DNA of 64,000 bases from NCBI RefSeq assembly GCF_017565645.3, contig NZ_CP086136.1, positions 4,385,501 to 4,449,500 on the forward strand, read 5' to 3'. The position numbers were made by a program, and so were the translations under genes. Origin of the DNA: Bradyrhizobium barranii subsp. barranii (GTDB lineage: Bacteria > Pseudomonadota > Alphaproteobacteria > Rhizobiales > Xanthobacteraceae). Under the pieces are notes generated by a model. That model had not been told where the DNA came from and did not search any database. It saw nothing but the letters and a program-made list of their open reading frames with translations. Below, piece after piece: positions 8,752 through 16,038 of this stretch (its first letter is position 1; each line of letters starts with the position of its first letter).

Positions 8752-9195
8752 TCAGGCGGGCGGCGGCAGGAAGTTGACCTCGTGTTCGGCGGCACGTCGC
8801 ACGACCTCCTGCGGATCGGGGAGATTGTGGATGCGCTCGAACAGCTCTTTCAGCGACCGCGTCGGTGCGACCCAGAACAGGCTGGTGGCGGTTTCACCCG
8901 ACTTGTTGAAAATGCCGTGGGGGATGCCCTTGGGCATGCGGACGAGGTCGCCGGCCTTGGCGACAAAGTCCTTGCCGTCGAGCCAGAGGTCGTAGCGGCC
9001 GCTCAGCACATAGACGAATTCATCCTGAGTCGGATGCACGTGCGGCGGCACGAAGGTGCCATCCGGAAACACGGCATGCCAGGCCATCGACGCCTCGGAA
9101 TGCTGCTTCAGCGTGTAGGTCTGGCCCAGAATGTTCCAGATGACGTTGCCAAAGCCTTCTTTCTCAGGGGTCACGCCCGGAGGCATCTCGATCAT
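8752..9195 (-). CDS. cupin-domain protein
   Basis: A 147-residue single cupin. The first motif PPHVHPTQDEFVYVLSG supplies the metal ligands His-x-His and Glu, and the second motif GDLVRMPKGIPHGIFN supplies the final His. The fold binds Fe, Mn or Zn in dioxygenases, isomerases and quercetinase-like enzymes; the exact reaction cannot be read off. It sits 40 bp upstream of the MFS gene and 25 bp downstream of the hydrolase, on the same strand, so it is part of the catabolic operon. Confidence 0.85.
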   Translation of the reverse strand: MIEMPPGVTPEKEGFGNVIWNILGQTYTLKQHSEASMAWHAVFPDGTFVPPHVHPTQDEFVYVLSGRYDLWLDGKDFVAKAGDLVRMPKGIPHGIFNKSGETATSLFWVAPTRSLKELFERIHNLPDPQEVVRRAAEHEVNFLPPPA

Positions 9196-9220
9196 GGTGG
9201 TGTCCTCTGTTGTGTGCGGA

Positions 9221-10027
9221 TCAATCGGCGAGAAAATCGGTGACGAAGTGTGCGGAAGATGGCGTTTCCTCGAACACGAGATGACCGGTCGCCGGCACCA
9301 GCGTCACGCGTGCGTCGGGGAGCCCTGCTTTCCAGGCATCTGCCTGGGCGGTCGGGCGCAAACGATCTGCGGCCCCCCAGAGCACCAGCGTCGGCATCGT
9401 GATCCGATGCAGCCAGTGCGCGAGCTTGGGATTGCCCTGCGGTTCGCTGCGGATCAGCTTGGCAAAGCCCGTGACCTCGCGTCCAAGCCGGGCGTCGAAG
9501 GCCGGATCGGGCGCCTTGGGAAAGTAACGGAGTGCCGCGGCCGGATCGTGCGCGAGATAGGCTGGCAGTTCTTGCGGTGCGATCTCGAACAATCCGGGCG
9601 CGGGCGCGCTTCCGACCACAAGACCGGCGGGCGCAACCAGCACCAGCTTGCGGACCCGATGCGGCTGACGGATCGCGAACTCCGCGGCAAGCCATCCGCC
9701 GAGGGAGAACCCGGCGAGGTCGAACTGCTCAAGGCCAAGCTTGTCGAACAGATCCATGTAGTGAAGGACGTGATCCTCGACGGTGTCGATCGTCTCGGCG
9801 TCGCCGGAGTCGCCAAAGCCCGCATGATAGGGGATGATGACCGTGTGCCGCTTCGCCCAATCGCGCGCCATCTCGAAGCCGGTGAAGGTGCCGGTGCCGT
9901 GCAGGAACACCAGCACCGGGCCGCTGCCGATGCTGTGAACGACGGTCCGCACGCCGTTGATCGTATGTTCCGCGCGGGAGAAGCCGGTGAGATCGGGCGA
10001 GGGTTTGACGGTATCAAGCATGGTCAT
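9221..10027 (-). CDS. alpha/beta hydrolase
   Basis: A 268-residue alpha/beta-hydrolase fold protein. The nucleophile elbow is GFSLGG (Ser108), the acid is Asp221 in WGAADRLRP and the base is His249 in ATGHLVFEE, so the triad is complete. The oxyanion region HGTGTF is at residues 43-48. Family members include ring-cleavage-product (C-C) hydrolases, esterases and lactonases. Its position between a flavin monooxygenase pair and a cupin suggests it hydrolyses an oxidised intermediate, but the substrate is inference only. Confidence 0.85.
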   Translation of the reverse strand: MTMLDTVKPSPDLTGFSRAEHTINGVRTVVHSIGSGPVLVFLHGTGTFTGFEMARDWAKRHTVIIPYHAGFGDSGDAETIDTVEDHVLHYMDLFDKLGLEQFDLAGFSLGGWLAAEFAIRQPHRVRKLVLVAPAGLVVGSAPAPGLFEIAPQELPAYLAHDPAAALRYFPKAPDPAFDARLGREVTGFAKLIRSEPQGNPKLAHWLHRITMPTLVLWGAADRLRPTAQADAWKAGLPDARVTLVPATGHLVFEETPSSAHFVTDFLAD

Positions 10028-10063
10028 CTCCGGTTGAAGGCGGCAGAGCCGGGCGTTGGTGAG

Positions 10064-10612
10064 TCATGCGGCGGCTTCCTGGCGACCGCTGAGAAGTGAG
10101 GCGAATTGTTCGACGGCGTTGGCGAGCCGCGCGGCCGTCATTGGTGCGAGCGGCTCGCCTGGTACGATCTCGCCGCTGCTGGTGTAGATCGCCGTCGAAA
10201 CGGTGCAGGCTTCGAAGAAGCCGAACAGCGGGCGGAGCTGGTGCTCGACCACCAGCGAGTGGCGCAGGCCGCCGCCGACCGCGGTCAGCAGCACCGGGCG
10301 GTTGCGCAGCACGCTGGGTTCGATCAAGTCGAATATGTGCTTGAACAATCCGGGATAGGAGCCCTGGAACACCGGGCATCCTATCACGAGGCCATCGGCC
10401 TGTTCGATGGCCTCGACGACGGCGCGCGCATTGTCATCGAGTGCGGTCCGGGTGAAGCCGGCGATGCCGCAACCGGCATCGACAAGGTCGAGGACGGTGG
10501 TCTTCAGTCCATGCTGCGCCTGAAGATCGGCGGTGACGGCTTCCACCAGCATGCGCGACTTCGCCGGGCGCCAACTATTGCCGCAGAAGCCAACGATGCG
10601 GGATGTCCTCAC
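10064..10612 (-). CDS. NAD(P)H-dependent FMN reductase
   Basis: A 182-residue flavodoxin-like reductase. FCGNSWRPAKSRMLVEA at the N-terminus is the phosphate-binding loop of the FMN_red family, and CPVFQGSYPGLFKHIFDL is the conserved flavin/dimer motif. It supplies FMNH2 to a partner monooxygenase. It starts with GTG (10612). The stop of the upstream monooxygenase gene is only 28 bp away, so the two components of a two-component monooxygenase are encoded side by side. Confidence 0.88.
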   Translation of the reverse strand: MRTSRIVGFCGNSWRPAKSRMLVEAVTADLQAQHGLKTTVLDLVDAGCGIAGFTRTALDDNARAVVEAIEQADGLVIGCPVFQGSYPGLFKHIFDLIEPSVLRNRPVLLTAVGGGLRHSLVVEHQLRPLFGFFEACTVSTAIYTSSGEIVPGEPLAPMTAARLANAVEQFASLLSGRQEAAA

Positions 10613-10640
10613 CTCGACGCCCTCGTGTCTGGTCGCTTGC

Positions 10641-11873
10641 TCAGCCCGTCACCCCGAAGACCGTCCATTGCGCACCAGGGCCGGGGAGGCCGAGCAACGC
10701 ACGGCCGCACTCTTCGACGATCTGGTCGGCCATCAGGATGTGCTGCGTGCCCGAATGGATGTCGCGATAGAACCGCTGCATCGGCGTGTTGTGCAGCGAG
10801 GCGCCGCGCGCGGCGCGATGCGCGAAGGTGGCGACATCCGACAGAACGTCGTGGACGTGGCGCAGTGACAGCTTGATCATCGTCATCTGCTCCAGCGACG
10901 GACTTTCACCGCCGGCACAAGTCCCCGAGACGTCCTTCCAGGTTTCGTGGACCAACGCACGTGCTGCGCGGAAACGAGCTTCGGCCTGCGCGAACTGGAA
11001 CTTGAAGCTCGCGCTGTCGCGCGACTTGCCGAATGGATCCTGGCGCTGGACGATTACCTTGACGAGTTCGTCGAGCATGCGGCGGCCGACACCGACGGCC
11101 CAGGCGGAATGCGCCCAGGCGCTGTAGCCTGCCAGCCCCAGTGCACCCTGCACGCCACCTCGGCGCGGCGCACCAATGTCAAAATCGTAGGTCATGTGCG
11201 TGGGCACGAACAACTCGTCGCCCTCGCTCAAAGTGTAGTCGAAACTTCCCGTCGCGCGCAGGCCGAGCACGTCCCAATTGCCCATCAACTTGATGGTCGC
11301 GCGCGGATGGTGGGTGACCACGATCTTGGGCTGGCCGTTCGGGCCGAACACCATGTCCTTGCCGGATGCGTCGGTGACGAAGCAGCCTGAATGGACCCAC
11401 TCGGCGTGCTGAATGCCGCTGCCATAGGCCCAGTTGCCACGGATCATGTAACCGCCATCGACCGGTCGGGCGAAGCCGCGCGGCACGCCGTTGCCGGCAA
11501 TCGTGATGTCGGGCCCGCCCGCGAAGACTTTCTTGATGCCTTCGTCTTCGATGTAGATGGCGAGCGTCGTGCCTTCCATGTTGTTGCCGATGACGCACCA
11601 GCCGGCGGAGGCGTGTGCGTAAGCGAGCCGCTCGATCACGGTCATGGCGTCGTAAGGCAGAAGCTCGGCGCCGCCGACCTCCTTCGGGAACAGCATGGTG
11701 TAGATGCCGGCCTTGCGCAGCGCCGCCACCACGTCGTCAGTCAGATAGCCCTGTGCCTCGGCCTCCGCGGCCCTGGAGTCAACCAGCGGTAGCAGCGCGT
11801 CGAGGCGCGCATGGAACTCGGCCACCGTCGGGGTCGCGGAAGGTTTTACGGCGAGTTGCACGGAAGGGCTCAT
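10641..11873 (-). CDS. acyl-CoA-dehydrogenase-fold flavin-dependent monooxygenase
   Basis: A 410-residue protein of the acyl-CoA dehydrogenase superfamily, in the branch that includes FMNH2-dependent oxygenases (HsaA, DszC, SfnC and p-hydroxyphenylacetate C2-hydroxylase types). Visible features are a helical N-domain (TVAEFHARLDALLPLV), the MFPKEVGGAELLPYDAM and AYAHASAGWCV segments, and a beta-domain with WDVLGLRATGSFDYTL. The usual catalytic Glu of true dehydrogenases is not evident at the C-terminus, which supports a monooxygenase. ATG 11873 is preceded by GGAG. First gene of the operon with FMN reductase, hydrolase, cupin and permease. The substrate is unknown. Confidence 0.82.
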   Translation of the reverse strand: MSPSVQLAVKPSATPTVAEFHARLDALLPLVDSRAAEAEAQGYLTDDVVAALRKAGIYTMLFPKEVGGAELLPYDAMTVIERLAYAHASAGWCVIGNNMEGTTLAIYIEDEGIKKVFAGGPDITIAGNGVPRGFARPVDGGYMIRGNWAYGSGIQHAEWVHSGCFVTDASGKDMVFGPNGQPKIVVTHHPRATIKLMGNWDVLGLRATGSFDYTLSEGDELFVPTHMTYDFDIGAPRRGGVQGALGLAGYSAWAHSAWAVGVGRRMLDELVKVIVQRQDPFGKSRDSASFKFQFAQAEARFRAARALVHETWKDVSGTCAGGESPSLEQMTMIKLSLRHVHDVLSDVATFAHRAARGASLHNTPMQRFYRDIHSGTQHILMADQIVEECGRALLGLPGPGAQWTVFGVTG

Positions 11874-12085
11874 GGTCGGTGTCTCCACGTCGGGCTGTTG
11901 GTTCTTCGCGCAACGCTGCTGGACGCGAAGATCTGGGTCGGGCGGAACAGACGCCGGTCGCGGGCAAGACTCCGCCCACACGCGCCAACGCCTGTTGGTG
12001 CGCGCGACGAACGGCTCGCGTTGGTGTCGAAATGTCCCCGTCGGAACCGCGCGAACGTCGTTACGCGATCCCGATGGCCGGGATG

Positions 12086-12089
12086 CTAG
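12086..12089. repeat. left target-site duplication CTAG of the IS1380 element
   Basis: CTAG immediately outside the left inverted repeat; the same four bases sit outside the right inverted repeat at 13720-13723. Confidence 0.85.
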
Positions 12090-12112
12090 CCCGTCCTATT
12101 CGTGAGAGTGCG
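12090..12112 (+). repeat. left terminal inverted repeat of IS1380 element
   Basis: 23 bp starting CCCGTCCTATTCGT; matches the reverse complement of 13697-13719 at 21 of 23 positions. Confidence 0.9.
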
Positions 12113-12255
12113 GCTTTTGGGCCCGATTGATGCGGCCGCACATCTTGTCTGACGAGGCGCACAGGATTGCCTTCGGCTTTTCGCCGCCTGACGACCGGTA
12201 CTTTGCAACGCGCTTGAGGGATGGGTTGGGCGAACGGGGGCGGACGCCCCGCCGG

Positions 12256-13599
12256 TCAAGGACCGAGCGGCAGCAGCGCGCCGGGCAAGCCGCAGATCAG
12301 GTCGGCTTCGGGACATGCCGCGGCAAACGCAAGGCGAATGCGGCTCGTGGTCTCGACGACACGGGCGGCGATTTTCAAGAGACGAAGACGCAGCGTCGCG
12401 AACTCGGCAGCGGCCAATTCCCGGGCTTTGGGAATGGCGTCGCGCACGGTCAGCATCAGCCAATAAGCGGCCGTATGGAGCACGAGACGGACCTGGTTGG
12501 CGAGCGCCGAACGGCAGCTGGTGCGATCGGAGGCGAGCTGCGTCTTATGCAGCTTGATCAGATTCTCGGCTTGGCCGCGCGCGCAATACAGGCTGTCGTA
12601 GATCCACTCGGCCGAGCCGACATCGAGGCTGGTGACGACGAAGCGGATGTCGAGGCCGAGCATCGTCGCCTCAATACGGGCGACAGTGCGCCGTTCGCGA
12701 TCCCAGGACTTTGCCTTGTGGCGCGTCTCGGTATAGCCACGCAGAACCGGCAGGTTCTCGATGGCGCGTCGCGTGCGGATGTCGTCGGCGACCTCTTCGA
12801 CTTTTCTGGCGAGAGGCTTGGTGCCGGACAGACCGAAGATGTAGTCGATGCCGTTGGTCTCGCACCACGCCATGGCCTCCGGCCGGGCATAGTGCCCGTC
12901 GCCACGGAACGTAATTTGCGTGTTGTGCCATCGCGTCCGGATATGCCGTACCAGGCGGCGCAGATGGGCACGCACCTCGACGCCGCCCGGCGTCTTGCCG
13001 GGCCGCAGCACGACGGCCACGGGCCGGCTCTTCTCCGTGTCGTAGACGTGGATCGGCAGAAAGCAGCGTTCATCATAATGAGCGTTGAACAGCGAGAGCT
13101 GCTGATGGCCGTGGACGACGTCGCAGGTATCATCGATGTCGAGCGTGACGGATGCCGGCTCGTGGGGGTAGCTATCCATCCATGCGTCGACCAAAATGTA
13201 GGTCAGTCGGATCACGTCGCGCAGGCGCGGAGCATTCTCCAGCCGCGACAGCGTCGGCTGGGAACACAAATCCCGGCCCGTGTCCGGTAGGCGACCGCAG
13301 GCCAGCTTGAATGCCGGATCGGACCGCAGATGATCGAGGTCGTCGGCGTCCTCGTAGCCGCAGCAGATCGCGAACATGCGCGCGCGGAACATATCGACCA
13401 GGCTGTGCACGACCCGCGTCGGATCGCGCCGATCCGGGAACACCCGGGCCAGATTGTCGGCCAAACCGAGACGCCGCTCGGCCATCGCCAGAAGCATCAC
13501 GCCCCCGTTCGAGGTCAGGCGCCCACCATCGAAGGCAGCTGTGACTTTCTTGGCGTGAACGGCTGGAAACGAGAAGGGCGGAATCGTATCATCGGTCAT
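12256..13599 (-). CDS. IS1380 family transposase
   Basis: A 447-residue DDE transposase. The N-terminal HAKKVTAAFDGGRLTSNGGVMLLA and the following LARVFPDRRDPTRVVHS are characteristic of IS1380. Candidate catalytic acids are in TLDIDDTCDVVHGHQQ (first Asp, ~residue 150), ITFRGDGHYARPEAM (second Asp, ~230) and the Y-(2)-R-(3)-E region CARGQAENLIKLHK (Glu, ~370). The frame is intact from ATG 13599 to the stop, and the terminal repeats lie 120-170 bp outside it. Confidence 0.93.
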   Translation of the reverse strand: MTDDTIPPFSFPAVHAKKVTAAFDGGRLTSNGGVMLLAMAERRLGLADNLARVFPDRRDPTRVVHSLVDMFRARMFAICCGYEDADDLDHLRSDPAFKLACGRLPDTGRDLCSQPTLSRLENAPRLRDVIRLTYILVDAWMDSYPHEPASVTLDIDDTCDVVHGHQQLSLFNAHYDERCFLPIHVYDTEKSRPVAVVLRPGKTPGGVEVRAHLRRLVRHIRTRWHNTQITFRGDGHYARPEAMAWCETNGIDYIFGLSGTKPLARKVEEVADDIRTRRAIENLPVLRGYTETRHKAKSWDRERRTVARIEATMLGLDIRFVVTSLDVGSAEWIYDSLYCARGQAENLIKLHKTQLASDRTSCRSALANQVRLVLHTAAYWLMLTVRDAIPKARELAAAEFATLRLRLLKIAARVVETTSRIRLAFAAACPEADLICGLPGALLPLGP

Positions 13600-13696
13600 G
13601 GCGGGCGTGGCGTTCGCGGTTGAAGGTGATGGGGTGGCTTCGCAACCGAATCCTACGCCGCATCAGCGCTTTACACCACGCTCGCCAGCCCTCAGG

Positions 13697-13719
13697 CGCA
13701 CTCTTACGAATAAGACGGG
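13697..13719 (-). repeat. right terminal inverted repeat of IS1380 element
   Basis: 23 bp that pair with 12090-12112 (two mismatches). The outermost bases read GACGGG on the plus strand. Confidence 0.9.
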
Positions 13720-13723
13720 CTAG
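13720..13723. repeat. right target-site duplication CTAG
   Basis: CTAG directly beyond the right inverted repeat, identical to 12086-12089. Removing the element restores a single CTAG. Confidence 0.85.
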
Positions 13724-13747
13724 AGATGAGGCGGCCAAAGCAGCAAT

Positions 13748-13763
13748 CCCCCATCATGGGGGG
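13748..13763. promoter_or_regulatory. palindromic operator candidate upstream of LuxR-type regulator
   Basis: CCCCCATCATGGGGGG is an almost perfect dyad (CCCCCAT / ATGGGGG sharing one central base region) 165 bp upstream of the regulator start at 13928 and 25 bp outside the IS1380 right end. LuxR-family dimers bind dyads of this size. Before the IS inserted it would have lain about 240 bp from the monooxygenase start. The remainder of 13764-13927 shows no ORF of its own. Confidence 0.45.
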
Positions 13764-13927
13764 TGTTGGCCATGCTGCTCTGCCGCAAAGCTGGGCCGGG
13801 AGAGCAGTGTTTTGCCGCTTCTTTTCGCTTGACCAAAGGTCAGGCGAGGCAGAAATTTTAAGCCTATAACAATCGGCAATGACGCGCGTGTGTCCGAGGG
13901 CACCGCGCGTTCGCGCGAGGAGTGGCG

Positions 13928-14719
13928 GTGAGAGCCGAGCAGGAGCATTTGGATGGTCTGCCCGAGCGCCAGCTCGCAGATCGGCTGATGTCCATCGCCG
14001 AGAGCCGCTCGGTGCGCGCGCTTGGCATTGCCTGCTGCTCGGCGATCACGGAATTGACGGGATCGCCGACCGTCGGCCTCTATTTGCTCGACGGGCTCGA
14101 ACCGGAACTGGTCTACAGCCGGCACGTCGCAGAAGGCCTGCTCGACAATTACAGGGCCGGCTTCTGGAAGCGCGACCCCGTGCTCGACTGCATCATGACC
14201 CAAGGCCGCGCGGTCGACGGCGAAACGGTGATCGGTCCGCAGCAATGGCGGCACAGTCCGTCCTTCGAGATGCTGCACGAGTGGGGCTTTGCATACAACA
14301 TGGGCGGCCCGTTGTGGTGCGGGCAGAAGATCGTCGGCGTGCTGTTTACGGCGACGACCGATACGGACGCGCCGTACACGATGCGGTCGCGGCAGCGCAT
14401 GGAGATGCTGTGTCGGGCCGGCTCGCTCGCTTTGACCAACATGACGAACGCGGGCGCGATCGACGCCCATCCTGCCGCAATCCGCGTCCCCGAGCCGGCA
14501 GCGACGCCGGTGGCGACGCTCTCGGCATCGCTTCCGCCACGGTCCGCGGACGTCGCCATCCGGGTCTGCCGCGGCCAGACCAACAAGGAAATCGCTCGCG
14601 AGATGGGGATTTCCGATCAGACCGTGAAGGAGCACGTCGCGAACCTGTGCCGACGCTTCGGCGTGCACAACCGCACCGAGCTTGCGGCCTGCCTGCTGAG
14701 TCCGAGCGCTCGCCAATAA
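13928..14719 (+). CDS. LuxR family transcriptional regulator with GAF-like sensor
   Basis: A 263-residue regulator. Residues ~20-175 resemble a GAF-type sensor (TGSPTVGLYLLDGLEPELVY through LFTATTDTDAPYT). The C-terminal ~65 residues are a LuxR helix-turn-helix (IRVCRGQTNKEIAREMGISDQ and VKEHVANLCRRFGVHNRTEL). There is no receiver domain, so it is a one-component sensor. GTG 13928 is chosen because AGGAG at 13918-13922 is 5 nt upstream and overlaps the alternative GTG at 13922. It points away from the monooxygenase operon, its probable target, with the IS1380 element between. Confidence 0.82.
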   Translation: MRAEQEHLDGLPERQLADRLMSIAESRSVRALGIACCSAITELTGSPTVGLYLLDGLEPELVYSRHVAEGLLDNYRAGFWKRDPVLDCIMTQGRAVDGETVIGPQQWRHSPSFEMLHEWGFAYNMGGPLWCGQKIVGVLFTATTDTDAPYTMRSRQRMEMLCRAGSLALTNMTNAGAIDAHPAAIRVPEPAATPVATLSASLPPRSADVAIRVCRGQTNKEIAREMGISDQTVKEHVANLCRRFGVHNRTELAACLLSPSARQ

Positions 14720-14733
14720 GGTGCCGCGCCGGA

Positions 14734-14845
14734 TCAGATATGATTGACGATCAACTTGAGCGCGCCGGCGAAGATCGGCGGTTGCCGGTACTGCCCATGG
14801 CGCGCATCCCATCGGCCGGACGCGAGATCGTTGCCGAGCCGAGCA
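14734..14845 (-). pseudogene. possible 3' remnant of a degraded gene
   Basis: One frame of the gap downstream of the one-component regulator reads as about 37 codons with strongly GC-rich third positions, ending RHGQYRQPPIFAGALKLIV followed by NHI and a TGA at 14734-14736. The codon pattern looks coding, but there is no start and the frame runs into the 3' end of the regulator gene. I do not recognise the family. It could also be chance in GC-rich DNA. Confidence 0.25.
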
Positions 14846-15928
14846 TCACCGCACGGCGTGCATCTCCAGAAACGCCTTCACGCCGGTCACGTTGCCGGTA
14901 TCCGACGGCACGTAGCCGGGCAGGGTGGCGACGGCGGCGCGGAAATCGGCGCTGCGCATGATCTCCAGGATGCGCTGCATCGGCCCGGTATCGAGGAAGG
15001 CGCGCTTGCAGACGAAGAAATAATCCTCGGTGAGGATGCGGATGAAATCGAGGCCGAAGTGGCGGGCGGCCGCCTCGACACCAAAGCTCGCATCCGCCAT
15101 GCCGCTCGCGACATAGGCCGCGACGGCCGCGTGTGTGAACTCGATCTGCTGCGCGCCGTTGATCTTGCTCTCGTCGATGCCGTTCGCGGCAAGCAGCTGG
15201 TCGAACAACAGCCGCGTGCCGGAATCATGGTCGCGGTTGACGAAGCGGACTTTTGGTCCGGTGAGGTCTTGAAGCGAAGCGATGCGCAGCGGATTGCCGC
15301 GCGCGACCATCAGCCCCATCTCGCGCGTGACGAAACTGATGATGCGATCCTCGCGCGGGTCGAGCCATTCGCGCGCAGCCTTGATGCCTTGCGCGCGCAG
15401 CGCGCCGTGCGGCAGATGCAGGCCGGAGAGGTCGCAGGCGCCTTGCGCCAGCGCGACCAGCGAATGTTGGTTGCTGACATAGCGCAAATCGACGCCGATG
15501 CCGGGCTCGCGATCGAGGAATTCGCGCAATTTTGCCACGGCAAAGCCGTGGCTGGCATGAACGCGGATCACCGAAGGGCGCTGTTCGAGGAACGGCTTTA
15601 TCTCGCTCGCCAGCTCCTGCGCCAGGTTTTCGAGCTGCGGCCCGAGCCGGGCCTGCATGCGCTCGCCGGCCCATACCAGCCGCTCGCCGAATGGCGTGAG
15701 CTTTGACCCCTTGCCGCGCTGGGTCTCGACCAGCGGCGTGCCGAAGAATTCCGACCATTGCTCGATCAGATTCCAGACGTGCCGGTAGGACAGGTGCACA
15801 TCGCTGGCCGCGCTCGTGATCTTTCCGGTCTTCCGGATTTCGTTGAGCACGCCGAGCATCACCACCACGGTGCGCGGATTGCCTTCCCGGCGAAACCGCC
15901 AGACAGCCTCGATCTCGATCTGAAGCAT
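14846..15928 (-). CDS. one-component regulator: ModE/LysR-type HTH plus periplasmic-binding-like domain
   Basis: A 360-residue protein. Residues ~20-95 form a winged helix (MLGVLNEIRKTGKITSAASDV, then LSYRHVWNLIEQW with a GKGSKLTPFGERLVW wing) like ModE. Residues ~115-350 resemble a PBP-type ligand-binding domain (VIRVHASHGFAVAKLREFL; GPKVRFVNRDHDSGTRLLFD; ASFGVEAAARHFGLDF). This architecture senses small ligands such as molybdate, tungstate or organic anions. It is divergent from an aldehyde dehydrogenase (110-bp gap containing two dyads), its probable target. Confidence 0.83.
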   Translation of the reverse strand: MLQIEIEAVWRFRREGNPRTVVVMLGVLNEIRKTGKITSAASDVHLSYRHVWNLIEQWSEFFGTPLVETQRGKGSKLTPFGERLVWAGERMQARLGPQLENLAQELASEIKPFLEQRPSVIRVHASHGFAVAKLREFLDREPGIGVDLRYVSNQHSLVALAQGACDLSGLHLPHGALRAQGIKAAREWLDPREDRIISFVTREMGLMVARGNPLRIASLQDLTGPKVRFVNRDHDSGTRLLFDQLLAANGIDESKINGAQQIEFTHAAVAAYVASGMADASFGVEAAARHFGLDFIRILTEDYFFVCKRAFLDTGPMQRILEIMRSADFRAAVATLPGYVPSDTGNVTGVKAFLEMHAVR

Positions 15929-15938
15929 GGGTCTTCCT

Positions 15939-15956
15939 TATGAACTTCGCTTCATA
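15939..15956. promoter_or_regulatory. inverted repeat TATGAA-N6-TTCATA
   Basis: A perfect 6-bp inverted repeat with a 6-base centre, starting 11 bp upstream of the regulator's ATG (15928). The N6-spaced AT-rich dyad resembles the layout, not the sequence, of ModE boxes. It is a candidate autoregulatory site for the adjacent one-component regulator. Confidence 0.45.
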
Positions 15957-16012
15957 TGTGAGGCGTCCATCGGCAAACCATATCATATTTACTCCGGCCA
16001 ATAGCCGCCTAA

Positions 16013-16026
16013 TCTGGTATACCAGA
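16013..16026. promoter_or_regulatory. 14-bp perfect palindrome TCTGGTATACCAGA
   Basis: A perfect dyad 12 bp upstream of the aldehyde dehydrogenase ATG (16039), just 5' of its GGAGG ribosome site. The core TGGTATACCA is the typical operator of FadR-subfamily GntR repressors. No GntR gene is in the window, so a distant regulator is implied. A protein bound here would block transcription start or early elongation. Confidence 0.6.
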
Positions 16027-16038
16027 ACAGGAGGAAAT

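Larger units (their letters stand above)
12090..13719 (-). mobile_element. complete IS1380-family insertion sequence, 1630 bp
   Basis: The element is bounded by 23-bp terminal inverted repeats (12090-12112 and 13697-13719, two mismatches, both starting CCCGTC) and flanked by a 4-bp CTAG duplication, as expected for IS1380. It carries one intact transposase gene read on the minus strand. Precise ends plus an open transposase mean it is probably still mobile. It separates the monooxygenase operon (start 11873) from the divergent LuxR-type regulator (13928). Confidence 0.92.
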
